Shown here: positions 63,395 through 64,000 of the stretch, piece after piece
Numbering within the stretch: the stretch's first letter is position 1
Layout of the letters: the number at the start of each line of letters is the position of its first letter
Translations under genes and position numbers: made by a program
Notes under the pieces: generated by a model
What the model saw: only the letters and a program-made list of their open reading frames with translations
The model's database searches: none
Told to the model about the DNA's origin: nothing
NCBI GenBank assembly: GCA_023421395.1
Contig: JAEZTL010000009.1
Location: forward strand, 1-64,000
Direction of reading: 5' to 3'
Length of the DNA stretch: 64,000 nt
Source of the DNA: Bacillota bacterium
Lineage (GTDB): Bacteria; Bacillota; Clostridia; Christensenellales; Aristaeellaceae

Positions 63395-64000
63395 GGCTTA
63401 CCCTCCATCGCCTCTAAGCTGGTCCCGGCCGCCGCAAGGCTCGCATATTCCCGGAACAACGCAAGGAACGTCCGGTAATTTTCCAGAGAAACCGAAGGCG
63501 GCGTCTGATGGTCAACCCCCGGGATAAAGCCGCCCGAGCGCATGACCGGTAGCAGCCTTTCAAATTCCGCCCGCATGGCGCGCTCGCCTCGGGGCATGCA
63601 CATCTTGTCAAAGTGACCCAGCATCAATAGGTTCGGGTAATCCGCGCGGAGACGGTTTGCGTCCACGCCCGCCTGCCGCTCCAGCGGCAGTACGCCCTCG
63701 ATGCCTGCATGCTGAAGCCATGGCGCCATCTGCGTGACGTCGCCATCCGTATCCACGAACACGCGCACGCCGCGTTCCTTCAAAAGAGGCACCAGCCGCT
63801 TGTAATAGGGCAGTAAGAATTCGTCAAACAGCGCCTTGGACAGCATTGGCCCCAGGTTATAGCTCATGTCCTCCGCGAAGGTCATGAAGTCCGGCGCGAA
63901 ATACGAAAACATGGCGTCCAGCACGCGGATGTAGTAGGCCGTGAGGTCTTCGCAGATGCGGTGGAGCAGCTCCGGGTCGTCGTAAAACGCGTACAGATGG
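63391..64000 (-). CDS. UROD-superfamily protein, 5' part beyond the window
   Basis: The frame is open to the window edge (about 203 residues visible). The C-terminal half of a UROD/MtaA-like protein is recognisable: FAPDFMTFAEDMSYNLGPMLS, RVFVDTDGDVTQMAPWL, ADYPNLLMLGHFDKMCMP and GGFIPGVDHQTPPSVSLENY. It is distinct in sequence from the UROD-family protein at 59016-60257. It overlaps the mannosidase gene by 4 bp and is co-transcribed with it. Function is unknown. Confidence 0.8.
   Translation of the reverse strand, partial: HLYAFYDDPELLHRICEDLTAYYIRVLDAMFSYFAPDFMTFAEDMSYNLGPMLSKALFDEFLLPYYKRLVPLLKERGVRVFVDTDGDVTQMAPWLQHAGIEGVLPLERQAGVDANRLRADYPNLLMLGHFDKMCMPRGERAMRAEFERLLPVMRSGGFIPGVDHQTPPSVSLENYRTFLALFREYASLAAAGTSLEAMEGKP

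Overview
The window is GC-rich, densely coded DNA from a bacterial chromosome. It suggests an anaerobic, gut-type member of the Clostridia; a Christensenellales- or Oscillospirales-like lineage is my inference, not a demonstrated placement. Support comes from strong AGGAGG-type ribosome binding sites, a Firmicutes-style NAD-linked dihydroorotate dehydrogenase (pyrD+pyrK), an LCP cell-wall ligase, a glycyl radical enzyme with its activase, a consensus TTGACA/TATAAT promoter grammar, and glycoside hydrolases interleaved with UROD-superfamily proteins. I see no rRNA, tRNA, CRISPR array, prophage or insertion sequence.

Layout. 1-2738: two tandem exported parvulin-type prolyl isomerases, the first cut by the window edge. 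2887-8363 (minus): a seven-gene pyrimidine operon pyrC-K-D-F-E-B-I with overlapping genes and one consensus promoter. 8543-12920 (plus): HtrA-type protease, aspartokinase, a small flavodoxin-like protein and mnmA. 13030-19778: an oligopeptide transporter with oppF (plus an acetyltransferase) divergent from oppABCD, followed by an intergenic stretch rich in complementary segments. 20055-30789: acetyltransferase, LCP protein, 7-TM protein, cytoplasmic alpha-amylase, ketopantoate-reductase-like protein, DEAD-box helicase, a three-gene esterase/acyltransferase/zinc-ribbon membrane cassette and a DUF4405-like membrane protein. 30957-39734: a LacI regulator divergent from a ribose-type ABC importer whose operon ends in a glycyl radical activase and an unusually short glycyl radical enzyme; this is the most promising catabolic system here. 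40137-47606 (minus): a repeat-rich secreted protein, a polar amino acid ABC importer, a YibE/F membrane protein and an alkaline phosphatase. 47869-50407: small exported protein, flavin-type oxidoreductase, acetyltransferase, ohr, and a 66-residue Cys/Trp-rich peptide. 50791-55655: a MacAB-like export system with two separate disabling lesions beside an intact ATPase and a TetR regulator. 56149-64000 (minus): GH78-like and GH38 glycosidases alternating with two UROD-family proteins.

Several themes recur. The three ABC importers each carry a strong stem-loop just after the binding-protein gene, which probably raises binding-protein mRNA over permease mRNA. None of the three binding proteins has a lipobox cysteine. 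Two related copies of a roughly 175-bp intergenic repeat lie about 13 kb apart. Many operons are bounded by textbook intrinsic terminators, some of them bidirectional.
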